A stretch of 9,321 nt of DNA. It comes from Caldilineaceae bacterium (lineage in GTDB: Bacteria; Chloroflexota; Anaerolineae; Caldilineales; Caldilineaceae). The notes beneath the pieces were generated by a model, which saw only the letters and a list, made by a program, of their open reading frames with translations, was not told where the DNA came from and searched no databases. The stretch lies in the NCBI GenBank assembly GCA_028819675.1, contig JAPPKT010000612.1, positions 1 through 9,321 of the forward strand, in the 5' to 3' direction. A program made the translations under genes and the position numbers. Numbering within the stretch: position 1 is the stretch's first letter; each line of letters starts with the position of its first letter. Positions 1-6,015 of this stretch are shown here, in pieces.

Positions 1-253
1 CACCGCCAGCGTCCACAACCGCAGTACTCGGATAGTCACGCACAATTGTAGGGGTAGCCCGGGGTTGGAAGTGGCCCTCACGAATCGCGCGCGTGTATTC
101 GTAGTAGCGAATAGCGCCGTGCGAGTCGTGGCCGAAGAGGTTTGACTCAACGAGGTGGTCAACCACAGCCCGAGAATCTTCAGGTGTGCAGCCTGAAGAT
201 TCAAATAGTTGATAGCCGACGTCTCGCAAGACAGAAGGTTGGATATTAGGCAT
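1..253 (-). CDS. Malate/L-lactate dehydrogenase family (Ldh2) oxidoreductase, N-terminal part
   Basis: The first 84 residues of a gene that runs off the left edge. The protein starts MPNIQPSVLRDV and carries the strongly conserved N-terminal block of the Ldh2/AllD/ComC family, seen here as NLFGHDSHGAIRYYEY (DSHG at residues 43-46). It is followed by the usual arginine/glycine stretch and the VVDAGG motif. Known family members are NAD(P)-dependent 2-hydroxyacid dehydrogenases (malate, L-lactate, L-sulfolactate, ureidoglycolate). The true substrate cannot be told from this fragment, because most of the NAD-binding and specificity residues are outside the window. The ATG at 251-253 is preceded by AGGAG (258-262) at normal spacing, so the start is secure. 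It lies 100 bases downstream of the AAA ATPase stop on the same strand. A hairpin right after that stop suggests, weakly, separate transcription. Confidence 0.87.
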   Translation of the reverse strand, partial: MPNIQPSVLRDVGYQLFESSGCTPEDSRAVVDHLVESNLFGHDSHGAIRYYEYTRAIREGHFQPRATPTIVRDYPSTAVVDAGG

Positions 254-257
254 GGTG

Positions 258-262
258 CTCCT
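258..262 (-). promoter_or_regulatory. Ribosome binding site of the Ldh2-family gene
   Basis: AGGAG on the minus strand, four bases before the ATG at 253. It fixes the start of the partial dehydrogenase gene. The AT-rich stretch just upstream (263-285) could hold a promoter, but no convincing -35/-10 pair is visible. Confidence 0.7.
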
Positions 263-335
263 ATTTTACTCTATTTTTCGACTGCTGAACGAATTCGGAG
301 GTGGAGGAAATGAGTCGCGATCTCGAGCGACGTGT

Positions 336-354
336 GGTGCCGGCTGAAGGCACC
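336..354 (-). terminator. Short hairpin directly after the ATPase stop codon
   Basis: On the minus strand GGTGCC (349-354) and GGCACC (336-341) form a perfect 6-bp stem with a 7-base loop, starting at the last base of the AAA ATPase stop codon. No U-run follows, so this is at best a weak or Rho-assisted end, or a pause or 3'-end-protecting structure. Confidence 0.3.
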
Positions 355-1793
355 TAGGCGGCATTCTCCAAATCATCATTGCCAACGATTCCGCCGTGGT
401 CGCGTGCCAGATGCGTCCCCAATTGTATTCGTGCAGCCCCCAAAACGGCGCTTTCCAAGTAGCTCTGCACTTCGCTGAGTGTGAAGCTCTGCACCTCTTC
501 GGGGATTGGGAGCGCCGGTTGGAGCGGATCAGGAATGACGGGCACCATGCGAGTAACGGGAGGATACCGGGTCTTGCCGGCGGCGTCTGTGCGGGGGGCT
601 AGGTGGGCAAAGAGTACATGCGACAGTACGTCCGGGTGACTAATAAAGACGGGAGAATGTGTATTGCAGATTACCTGACGCAAGGGTGTGTCATCACGAT
701 CCGACGACGAAAAATCGGTAGACAAGCCCAGAAGAATTCGCGTCAAATCCTTTAATCGGGAAGGATGAACGCTGTTTTCCGGATCCTCAAAACAGAGGAG
801 GCCACCGTGCTCAGGATCGTTCTTTAGTGTAACCAGTGCGAGCGCACGCAGCGCCCCGTCTGAAAGAGCTCGCGACGAAAATCGCCTTCCGTCCTCGGCC
901 TTCGCCCAGATCACAGTACGACCGGCCTCGCGATCTTCATCGACGTCGACCTGCATCGCGCCGGGCAAGTGGCTGGCCAGGTCTTGAGAAACGTCTGCCA
1001 GCAGCAAGGGATCGGCGGCTTTCATGCGTGCCAGCACGTTCGGCAGGTTTCTGCCACCGTCAACCAGTTTTGCAGGCGCAGTCGCGGGGCTGGGCTGCCG
1101 CAGGATTTCCGGGTCGAGTTGTAAGAATCGCCAAGCACGCATTTCTTCGGCAGCGGCAAATGCATGTGGAAACTCTATATTTCTTGCTCCGCCCAACAGA
1201 GTTCGCTCGGCCTTTGCAGCCTCGATGTCACGCCTGCCGCTCCTGCCGTCCTGATGCAGGACCAGAGTCGTTTCTCTCTTGCTCTTGTGTGTGGAAATGA
1301 AAGGCGAAGATCGTCCACCTGTCATTGCCGGAATCCATTGGCCGCCGGTATCCAGCTTGTTGGCCTTCGTCCATCTATCACTCTGACGCGGGATTGGCGC
1401 CAGAAACTCATGGTCGACGATAAGCCGTTCCTGTCCCTGGGCGTCCCTGAGACGAACAACTTCCAACTCATAGCGCATACGGGGGAATTTGAGCTCTAGA
1501 CTGGCGCCCCAGTCGTCGCACACTCTCTGATTGACCAGCAACTCGATCGCCAGACGGATACGATCAGCCGACCCGCCATGCGGACGGACCAAGAAAAGCT
1601 CGCCAACGTCACTCCTCATTTCGTGAAACGATGTAGCAATCTTAGAGTCGGCAAGGCGCCCCAGCAAATGAAGCGCATCGAAGAGATTGCTCTTACCCAC
1701 TCCGTTGGCGCCCACGATGACCTGAAGAGGTGACAGATCCAGAGAGAATTCCTGGAAAGTTTTGAAGCCATCGAGTTCAATACGGGTAATCAT
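354..1793 (-). CDS. AAA family ATPase (AAA_21, SMC/RecF/OLD-like), no TOPRIM domain
   Basis: A 479-residue ABC/SMC-type ATPase. It opens with the typical first strand MITRIELDGFKTF and has Walker A GANGVGKS at 28-35, the ABC-like signature SDGALRAL at 311-318, Walker B with LLCFEDPENSVHP at 332-344 (acidic E336/D337) and the H-loop NTHSP at 377-381. The roughly 270 residues between Walker A and the signature hold the strand-rich lobe and helical insert usual for PF13304/COG4637-like proteins. The C-terminal 100 residues show no TOPRIM nuclease motifs, unlike OLD/GajA. All catalytic motifs are intact, so it should bind and hydrolyse ATP as a dimer. The substrate is unknown. Relatives occur both as housekeeping orphans and in anti-phage systems, but no partner gene (DUF4276-like, HNH, retron RT) is adjacent. 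The frame stays open upstream to 2051. I chose ATG 1793 because homologues begin at this strand. GTG 1805, 12 bases behind a GGAGG, is an alternative. Confidence 0.9.
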   Translation of the reverse strand: MITRIELDGFKTFQEFSLDLSPLQVIVGANGVGKSNLFDALHLLGRLADSKIATSFHEMRSDVGELFLVRPHGGSADRIRLAIELLVNQRVCDDWGASLELKFPRMRYELEVVRLRDAQGQERLIVDHEFLAPIPRQSDRWTKANKLDTGGQWIPAMTGGRSSPFISTHKSKRETTLVLHQDGRSGRRDIEAAKAERTLLGGARNIEFPHAFAAAEEMRAWRFLQLDPEILRQPSPATAPAKLVDGGRNLPNVLARMKAADPLLLADVSQDLASHLPGAMQVDVDEDREAGRTVIWAKAEDGRRFSSRALSDGALRALALVTLKNDPEHGGLLCFEDPENSVHPSRLKDLTRILLGLSTDFSSSDRDDTPLRQVICNTHSPVFISHPDVLSHVLFAHLAPRTDAAGKTRYPPVTRMVPVIPDPLQPALPIPEEVQSFTLSEVQSYLESAVLGAARIQLGTHLARDHGGIVGNDDLENAA

Positions 1794-1893
1794 CGGATAT
1801 CCCACACCGGTGGCCAACCTCCAGTGTGAATCGCCAGCGTTTACGGCCTGCCTGGTGCCGCCGAGTCTCATTGCCATCCCGTCGATGCCGACA

Positions 1894-1899
1894 ATTATA
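1894..1899 (-). promoter_or_regulatory. Possible -10 element for the AAA ATPase gene
   Basis: A consensus TATAAT on the minus strand lies about 100 bases upstream of the chosen ATPase start. No good -35 is visible at 16-18 bp spacing. It lies inside the open upstream extension of the frame, so if it is used, the extended protein from 2051 is not made. Confidence 0.3.
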
Positions 1900-2060
1900 C
1901 CACAAATTGCTCCCTGCGATGCGTGCAAAATAAGGCTGCTACTCGGTTGAAGGGGAGCCACTCCAAGAAGGTGCGGCTGCAGGTTGTACTCACGAAGTAC
2001 GTCTGGGATTGCGTTTGTACTCGCTTCAAAGTACCTGCCAGATACTCTCAAAAACGTAGG

Positions 2061-2095
2061 GAAAGTAAAGGGGATGACAGTCTATTGTCACCCCC
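2061..2095 (-). terminator. Rho-independent terminator of the LysM gene
   Basis: Read on the minus strand, GGGGGTGACA, a 6-base loop (ATAGAC) and TGTCATCCCC form a 10-bp stem, followed by TTTACTTTC. One pair is G-U in the minus-strand RNA but would be A-C in the plus-strand RNA, which supports the minus direction. It sits about 100 bases past the LysM stop and separates that gene from the ATPase gene further on. Confidence 0.75.
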
Positions 2096-2195
2096 ATATG
2101 GCCGACGATTTACCAAGCCTTCGCCGTCATCCTCATTCCAGCAAGAGGCCTATGTTCGACTCGGGCCCCGTCGGATCAGCGCGTGCTGACGGACC

Positions 2196-3368
2196 TTACC
2201 CCGCGGATGGGATGTGTAGCTTTCGCCCAATGTAGGTAAGGTGTGGATCGTGGATGTCGAAATCAATCACCGCATGCTGACAACTGCCCGCTTGATGATC
2301 TTTGTCTGTGCGGACATGCGCCATTTCTGATATGCGGTGGCCGTCTTCGTTTTCGATCCAGAACCACCAACTCCCTTCCCTGGGCCCGGACGCCAGAAGA
2401 ATGTGAGTGTACTGGCCGCCCTCGGAGGAGCTTTTTCTAGCCACAACTTCCCCGTCCGGCTGCCAACTGAAGGCTACCCGATAGTCATTGACAGGATGGC
2501 CGTTTAACCGCACTGTGCCCAGCGCACGTGTGCTTCCAGCATTGGCGTCGCAACGCACCAAGTTAGCCCCGTTAACGAGGCTGTTCGACGTCTTCAGTTC
2601 CTGAAGCGATGCACCATAGGCTTCAGCAATGCTGGCAAGCGTTTCGCCAGACCTCACGACGTGCCCGAAGACAGTTTTGGTGCCCGAAGGCTTCGGAGGC
2701 AGGGGCTTTGCTGTCACGGGCTGAGTCGACACGGGCAGCGCCACCAATGGTATCTGCAGTTTGCGCCCAACATAAGTAAGCGCCGGGTCCTGGATGTCGA
2801 AATCGATCACAGCCCGCTGGCACTTGCCCTCATGGGGTAGTCTGTCCGTGTGAACGTAAGCCATTTCCGAAATACGGACACCGGAACTGTTTTCAATCCA
2901 GAACCACCAATTCCCTTCGCGAGCGCTTCCTCCAAGAATGTGGCTATACTGGCCGCCTTCCTGGCCTCCTCCTCCGGAAACCGCCATGGCTACTACTGTC
3001 TCGTCCGGATGCCAACTGAAAACAACCCGAAAACCGCTGGCGGGTTGGCCGTTGACCCGCACTGTGCCTTTCGCTTGCGTACTGTCGGCATTGGGTGTGC
3101 AACTGACCAGTTGGGCCCGGTTCACGAGGTTGTTGGAAGCCCTCAAGTCCTCGACCGAAATGCCGTATAGCGCAGCGATGTTGACGAGGGATTCGCCTGG
3201 TCTGATGATGTGGACGTATGTCTGGCGGGAAGTTGGGCGTTCTGCGGGGGCTGCGACTACCGGCTGGGGAACCATCAACAGCGACAACAATAACATGAAC
3301 AGAGTGGCCAGAGATGCTCGTTGCGGCCGCCAAGTCGATCTGGCAGGCGAAATATCTGCAGGGATCAC
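2196..3368 (-). CDS. Secreted protein with two LysM modules, each split by an inserted domain
   Basis: A 390-residue exported protein. It has a basic N-terminus, a hydrophobic segment (about 20-38) and an AxA-like site (PVVAAPA, 36-42), giving a signal peptide. The mature part is two related units, residues 51-207 and 234-387, joined by a Pro/Thr/Lys linker (208-231). Each unit starts as a LysM domain (HIIRPGESLVNIAALYGIS...NNLVN and HVVRSGETLASIAEAYGAS...NSLVN). A domain of roughly 105 residues follows, with the motifs GTVR-NG, V-FSW-PD, GGQY-HIL, REG-WWFWIEN, RISEMA and C--AVIDFDI-DP. The unit then closes with the last LysM strand, TYVGRKLQIP or TYIGRKLHIP. LysM binds peptidoglycan or other N-acetylglucosamine polymers. 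The inserted domain resembles one seen in Chloroflexota surface proteins, function unknown to me. The start is GTG 3368 with an excellent AGGAGG six bases upstream. Confidence 0.9.
   Translation of the reverse strand: MIPADISPARSTWRPQRASLATLFMLLLSLLMVPQPVVAAPAERPTSRQTYVHIIRPGESLVNIAALYGISVEDLRASNNLVNRAQLVSCTPNADSTQAKGTVRVNGQPASGFRVVFSWHPDETVVAMAVSGGGGQEGGQYSHILGGSAREGNWWFWIENSSGVRISEMAYVHTDRLPHEGKCQRAVIDFDIQDPALTYVGRKLQIPLVALPVSTQPVTAKPLPPKPSGTKTVFGHVVRSGETLASIAEAYGASLQELKTSNSLVNGANLVRCDANAGSTRALGTVRLNGHPVNDYRVAFSWQPDGEVVARKSSSEGGQYTHILLASGPREGSWWFWIENEDGHRISEMAHVRTDKDHQAGSCQHAVIDFDIHDPHLTYIGRKLHIPSAG
2208..2669 (-). repeat. Duplicated LysM-insert unit, copy 2 (residues 234-387)
   Basis: Second unit, aligning with copy 1 end to end, including the closing LysM strand. 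Cys273 and Cys363 occupy the same positions as Cys90 and Cys183 in copy 1. The level of divergence suggests an old duplication, not a recent nucleotide-level repeat. Confidence 0.85.
2748..3218 (-). repeat. Duplicated LysM-insert unit, copy 1 (residues 51-207)
   Basis: First of two units of about 155 residues in the same protein. By eye, well over half of the aligned residues are identical between the copies, and this copy has three extra residues in a Gly-rich loop (around 131-137). Cys90 and Cys183 bracket the inserted domain and could form a disulfide. Confidence 0.85.
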
Positions 3369-3374
3369 GATATT

Positions 3375-3380
3375 CCTCCT
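3375..3380 (-). promoter_or_regulatory. Strong ribosome binding site deciding a GTG start
   Basis: AGGAGG on the minus strand, six bases before GTG 3368. It fixes the LysM protein start at a non-ATG codon just before its signal peptide. Confidence 0.8.
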
Positions 3381-3387
3381 ATGTGGT

Positions 3388-3504
3388 TCATTCTGGACTT
3401 CCTGGGATAAGCTCTAAGACTTGTATCGTACTGACTTTCCTTTCCGTACGGACTGCCGCATTTTCCGGTTCAAACGGGGGTTCTTTAACCGGGATATAAA
3501 CCAT
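3388..3504 (-). CDS. Possible 38-residue ORF upstream of the LysM gene
   Basis: ATG 3504 is preceded by AGGAGC (3508-3513) and opens a 38-codon frame beginning MVYIPVKEPPFEPENAAV and ending with TGA at 3390, 19 bases before the LysM start. The peptide is polar with no membrane segment and matches nothing I recognise. In favour are the ribosome binding site and the operon-like spacing. Against it, a good promoter-like pair (3493-3521) overlaps its ribosome binding site and first codons, so a transcript from that promoter would start inside the ORF and not translate it. Low confidence that it is a gene. Confidence 0.3.
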   Translation of the reverse strand: MVYIPVKEPPFEPENAAVRTERKVSTIQVLELIPGSPE

Positions 3505-3521
3505 TTTGCTCCTTTTGTCAA
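3493..3521 (-). promoter_or_regulatory. Sigma-70-type promoter candidate for the LysM gene
   Basis: On the minus strand an exact TTGACA (3516-3521) is separated by 17 bases from TATATC (3493-3498). Transcription would start near 3486, giving a leader of about 120 bases before the LysM GTG. It overlaps the start of the possible small ORF, so the two calls compete. Confidence 0.45.
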
Positions 3522-3553
3522 AGAGCCGATTCGCGCACACTTCTCTAGACATT

Positions 3554-3570
3554 TTACGCGAGAATTACGC
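3554..3570 (-). repeat. TTACGC direct repeat, 11 bp apart
   Basis: TTACGC on the plus strand (GCGTAA on the minus) occurs at 3554-3559 and 3565-3570, one helical turn apart in an AT-rich stretch. Relative to the candidate LysM promoter it would lie roughly 70-85 bases upstream of the start of transcription, a place where activators can bind. It could equally be chance. Confidence 0.25.
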
Positions 3571-4171
3571 AATTTTTTGGATTGATTCTTCCGATTACTG
3601 TTGAGCGGCTTACCGATTTCGGGAGAGGGCATGTAAGGCCTCGGGAGTGCCGGTCTGCTGAAGGCGGAATCCCGGCCCCTCATTCGGTGGTTACTTGGTG
3701 AGAAATAAATCCGAGAGTGGGGCGACCAAAACTTGGGCATCTCCGCCGAATGCTGAGAGTCACATCATCTTTCAGCCTGGCTGCGAGTTCGAAGCTTCCG
3801 TCCTGACGGGGGTCCTCTCCGGAAGATGCACTTTCGTTTCGAGCAGGGAGGGCCGACTCTCTTGGGCCAATAGAGACGAGGGCCGCGCACAGACGTCTCA
3901 CTGTCAGGTAAAGAGGTTCCTGTCGGCACTCTGTCAGCTACTTGGTCGGCTAAATGTCATCCATTGTCAACCAAGAACCGATAAACTAGGACATACCCCA
4001 CTTAACCTCAATCAGCAGTGCCCAAAAGAATCAAGAGGACACAAAAAAGGGACTGGGGCCACTCACATGACTTGACCTCACCTCGCCACCCACGCTTCTG
4101 TTAGCCACATAGGCTGGCCGCCGTTGCAATGAAAGACGATTGCACTTAATCCCCCAACTGGGGAGTCCTTC
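3571..4171. other. Long intergenic stretch with no convincing gene
   Basis: About 600 bases between the divergent LysM and HEPN genes. Open frames exist on both strands (for example 3695-4075 plus and 3680-3901 minus). They overlap each other, begin at poor starts without ribosome binding sites, and encode unrecognisable sequences with erratic composition. I see no tRNA fold, insertion-sequence ends, tandem repeat or terminator. It may hold upstream regulatory DNA or a decayed gene beyond recognition. Confidence 0.5.
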
Positions 4172-4200
4172 TTGACAGGTGTGGCGTGGATTCGGTTGAT
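4172..4200 (+). promoter_or_regulatory. Weak promoter candidate for the HEPN gene
   Basis: Exact TTGACA at 4172-4177, 17 bases, then GTTGAT at 4195-4200, a poor -10 (3 of 6). Its position, about 45 bases before the gene, is reasonable, but the -10 makes the call tentative. Confidence 0.25.
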
Positions 4201-4245
4201 GATTCAACATGCTGGACTCTTCCAAACGAATGGAGCGGGGGAACA

Positions 4246-5448
4246 ATGCCAATCATAGACCGACCGAACAAAGATGCGCTCATAAAGGCATTGGACATCT
4301 TTCTGGATAAAATGCGTCCTTTCTTCATTGAGTGTCTTCGCCATGCTCCAGGCGCAACAGTGCGAATCGCCTTGGAGCGATCTCTAAATGGTGAACAGAG
4401 CACAAACTTTGCCAGAAACCATCATGCCAGCCCTGACCTTTTGTCAGCTATGGAGGTCAGCTACTTCGCCACTGTCACAGAAACTTACTGGGAGGAAGTC
4501 TTCTCTTCTCGCTTTGGTGGAGATCGAAGGATCATTCGAAAACTAAGGAAAATCAGAGTAGCGAGGAATAGGGCATCGCATCCTCCCCACTTACGTGATT
4601 TAGATGCCGAGTTCACGCAAGGAAGTCTTTGCCACATTGCTTATGTGCTCGGCAGCATCAGGGCCAGTGAGGAACAAGTGGCAGTCTCCCGCCTCAAAGA
4701 GGGAATTCGTGCGGCGGCCAAGACTTCCGCAGAAGCAGATACTGCCACCATTGTTCTGAGGGAAAGGGAGACACGGAAAGCGGATGTATCGGTGCTCGCG
4801 GCCGAGGAAAGGGCTCGTGTCGCTGAAGCGAAAAGACGGGAGGCTCATGAACAGACTAAGGCCTTAGAGATCTCGCGAGTTCTCACGAATCAGCGTGCAG
4901 TTGCTGCAGAAGCTGCCAGGCGAAGCGCTGAGGATTTGGCTCTCAGAAATGAATCCGCCCGCCAGGAAGCTGAAAGGCGCGCACTTGCTGCTGAAGCTGG
5001 TCAGTTCAGAGCCGAGAAACAGATGCTGGCAATGACGGAAACATTCCAAGAAATGGAGAAGAGGCTTGAGGAGACCGAAGCGACACTTCGCCGTGTACAA
5101 ACGCAAGAGGCGTCTTCCGAGGCTGACGTTGCAGGCAAGGGAGATGTCATTCGACCAAACCAGGACCGTCGGCCACCTGCCCGGAATACTCCCCAGTACG
5201 AAAACTGGCTCATTGAAGAGATACTGGGTGGCAAAATCAGTCGTTCCATGCTTTGCCAGTATGCGGGAGATAGACGCATTGACGGTCGCCTAGTGCACTA
5301 TGTTCAAGCCGCATCTTCGGGCATGAGCCAGATGGCATGGAACAGTTACGTCATTAATCGGAGCAAGAGGCTAGCTCGAGGCAGAAGTACGGGTGCTTCA
5401 CAACGAAGAGTGCAGCCCTCGCATAGCCGGCAAGGGATGATTCAGTAA
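4246..5448 (+). CDS. Swt1-type HEPN domain protein with long coiled coil and unknown C-terminal domain
   Basis: A 400-residue soluble protein. Residues 10-137 look like a Swt1-family HEPN domain: a helical run with TYWEEVFSSRFGGDRR at 80-95, then LRKIRVARNRASHPP containing R107-N108-x3-H112, the R-polar-x(3)-H form of the HEPN active site. HEPN domains of this type usually act as metal-independent RNases or RNA-binding dimers. Residues about 138-288 are an Ala/Glu/Arg-rich, nearly Pro- and Gly-free coiled coil. Residues about 311-375 form a compact segment (NTPQYENWLIEEILGGKISR...MAWNSYVINRSKRLARGR) I cannot assign. The tail (376-400) is basic and probably disordered. I chose ATG 4246 over the in-frame ATG 4186 because GGAGCGGGGGA stands just before it and the HEPN fold starts soon after. 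The gene is transcribed alone, divergent from the LysM gene. A role in stress or phage defence is inference from the family. No antitoxin gene is adjacent. Confidence 0.85.
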   Translation: MPIIDRPNKDALIKALDIFLDKMRPFFIECLRHAPGATVRIALERSLNGEQSTNFARNHHASPDLLSAMEVSYFATVTETYWEEVFSSRFGGDRRIIRKLRKIRVARNRASHPPHLRDLDAEFTQGSLCHIAYVLGSIRASEEQVAVSRLKEGIRAAAKTSAEADTATIVLRERETRKADVSVLAAEERARVAEAKRREAHEQTKALEISRVLTNQRAVAAEAARRSAEDLALRNESARQEAERRALAAEAGQFRAEKQMLAMTETFQEMEKRLEETEATLRRVQTQEASSEADVAGKGDVIRPNQDRRPPARNTPQYENWLIEEILGGKISRSMLCQYAGDRRIDGRLVHYVQAASSGMSQMAWNSYVINRSKRLARGRSTGASQRRVQPSHSRQGMIQ

Positions 5449-5554
5449 CGCTCCCTCTAACACCTGGGCCTCATCACAATTTACGTTGTCTGTGACCGTC
5501 TCTTGTTTGTTTCGCGCAAATAAAGGGATTCTGAATGTCTGCGCTTCAATTGTG

Positions 5555-5584
5555 GGTGGGAGAAAGACCTCAAATCCCACCTTT
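5555..5584 (+). terminator. Terminator-like hairpin after the HEPN gene
   Basis: GGTGGGA (5555-5561) and TCCCACC (5575-5581) form a perfect 7-bp stem with a 13-base loop, followed by only TTT. It lies about 105 bases past the HEPN stop and before the next operon, so it is well placed, but the large loop and short U-run make it weak. Confidence 0.35.
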
Positions 5585-5594
5585 GGCGATAGTG

Positions 5595-5635
5595 TTGCCT
5601 CCAGCCAGACTGTAGTAGAATCTAACGCTATAGCG
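5595..5635 (+). promoter_or_regulatory. Possible operon promoter with a 10-bp palindrome at the start site
   Basis: TTGCCT (5595-5600), 15 bases, TAGAAT (5616-5621). The spacer is short. The perfect palindrome CGCTATAGCG (5626-5635) begins four bases after the -10, where transcription would start, which is a common operator position. This is the only promoter-like element I see before the three-gene operon that begins at 5668. Confidence 0.3.
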
Positions 5636-5667
5636 AAGGTGTGGACCATAGCAGGAATCCTTAACCC

Positions 5668-6015
5668 ATGAAAACTTCGAAATTTGCCGCTCCTCGCCAG
5701 GGACTGACCGGGGCAGTCTTCATGATTGGGCTGGCTATCCTGTTTGCCACCGACTGGATTTGGCCAGGGATTCTTGTCCTAGTCGGTGTAACCAGCCTGG
5801 TGGGAGCATACCTCGGGCGTTCGGAGCCGGGGCCAGATGACATTCCTTTGCGAGTAGATCAGCCGTTGGAGGGGGAGCAGCCGGCAGCCGTGCGGTATGC
5901 AGCGCAGTGTGCGTCTTGCGGGGCCGCGACCCCGCGTGAGCTTCGCGAAGGAACGTCTGCGGAACTGAACGCGGTTTGCAGCTTCTGCGGCTCCCCGCTG
6001 GCACAGGCAGAATGA
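5668..6015 (+). CDS. Small membrane protein: two TM helices plus C-terminal zinc ribbon
   Basis: A 115-residue protein. Residues 12-29 and 31-49 are two hydrophobic helices split by the turn TDWIWP, a layout like the LiaI/LiaF-type N-terminal membrane hairpin (...DWIWPGILVLVGVTSLVGAYLG). An acidic, Pro-rich linker (50-75) leads to a zinc ribbon with C81-x2-C84 and C104-x2-C107, spaced by 19 residues. Such ribbons usually bind one zinc and mediate protein contacts. A cytosolic location of both ends is expected but not proven. It is the first gene of an operon: its stop overlaps the next start as ATGA (6012-6015), implying translational coupling and probably a joint function with the two binding-protein genes. 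The ribosome binding site is weak (AGGA 11 bases before ATG). Family not recognised. Confidence 0.82.
   Translation: MKTSKFAAPRQGLTGAVFMIGLAILFATDWIWPGILVLVGVTSLVGAYLGRSEPGPDDIPLRVDQPLEGEQPAAVRYAAQCASCGAATPRELREGTSAELNAVCSFCGSPLAQAE

Noticed and set aside
836..1300. 154-codon open frame antisense to the ATPase gene
   Set aside because: It is contained in a gene with all ATPase motifs intact. The product is Arg/Pro/Ser-rich with no domain.
3414..3740. 108-codon open frame on the minus strand upstream of the LysM gene
   Set aside because: The product is an extreme Arg/Lys/Ser-rich sequence that looks like an out-of-frame reading. It overlaps the better-supported 38-codon ORF and the promoter candidate in another frame.
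3695..4075. 126-codon open frame on the plus strand in the long intergenic stretch
   Set aside because: It begins at TTG without a clear ribosome binding site, is overlapped by an open frame on the other strand, and encodes an unrecognisable sequence with scattered Cys and His and no domain-like pattern.
4148..4163. CCCC/GGGG hairpin upstream of the HEPN gene as a terminator
   Set aside because: The stem is only four to five bases, with no U-run on either strand and no gene ending nearby.
3930..4470. The 11-base string GTCAGCTACTT occurs in the gap and again inside the HEPN gene, suggesting a direct repeat
   Set aside because: The match does not extend beyond the shared bases, and there are no inverted ends or target duplications. 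It is compatible with chance.
5486..5671. 61-codon open frame ending in an ATGA overlap with the zinc-ribbon gene
   Set aside because: It has a TTG start without a ribosome binding site, runs through the terminator-like hairpin and the promoter candidate, and has no recognisable content. The overlap is probably chance.
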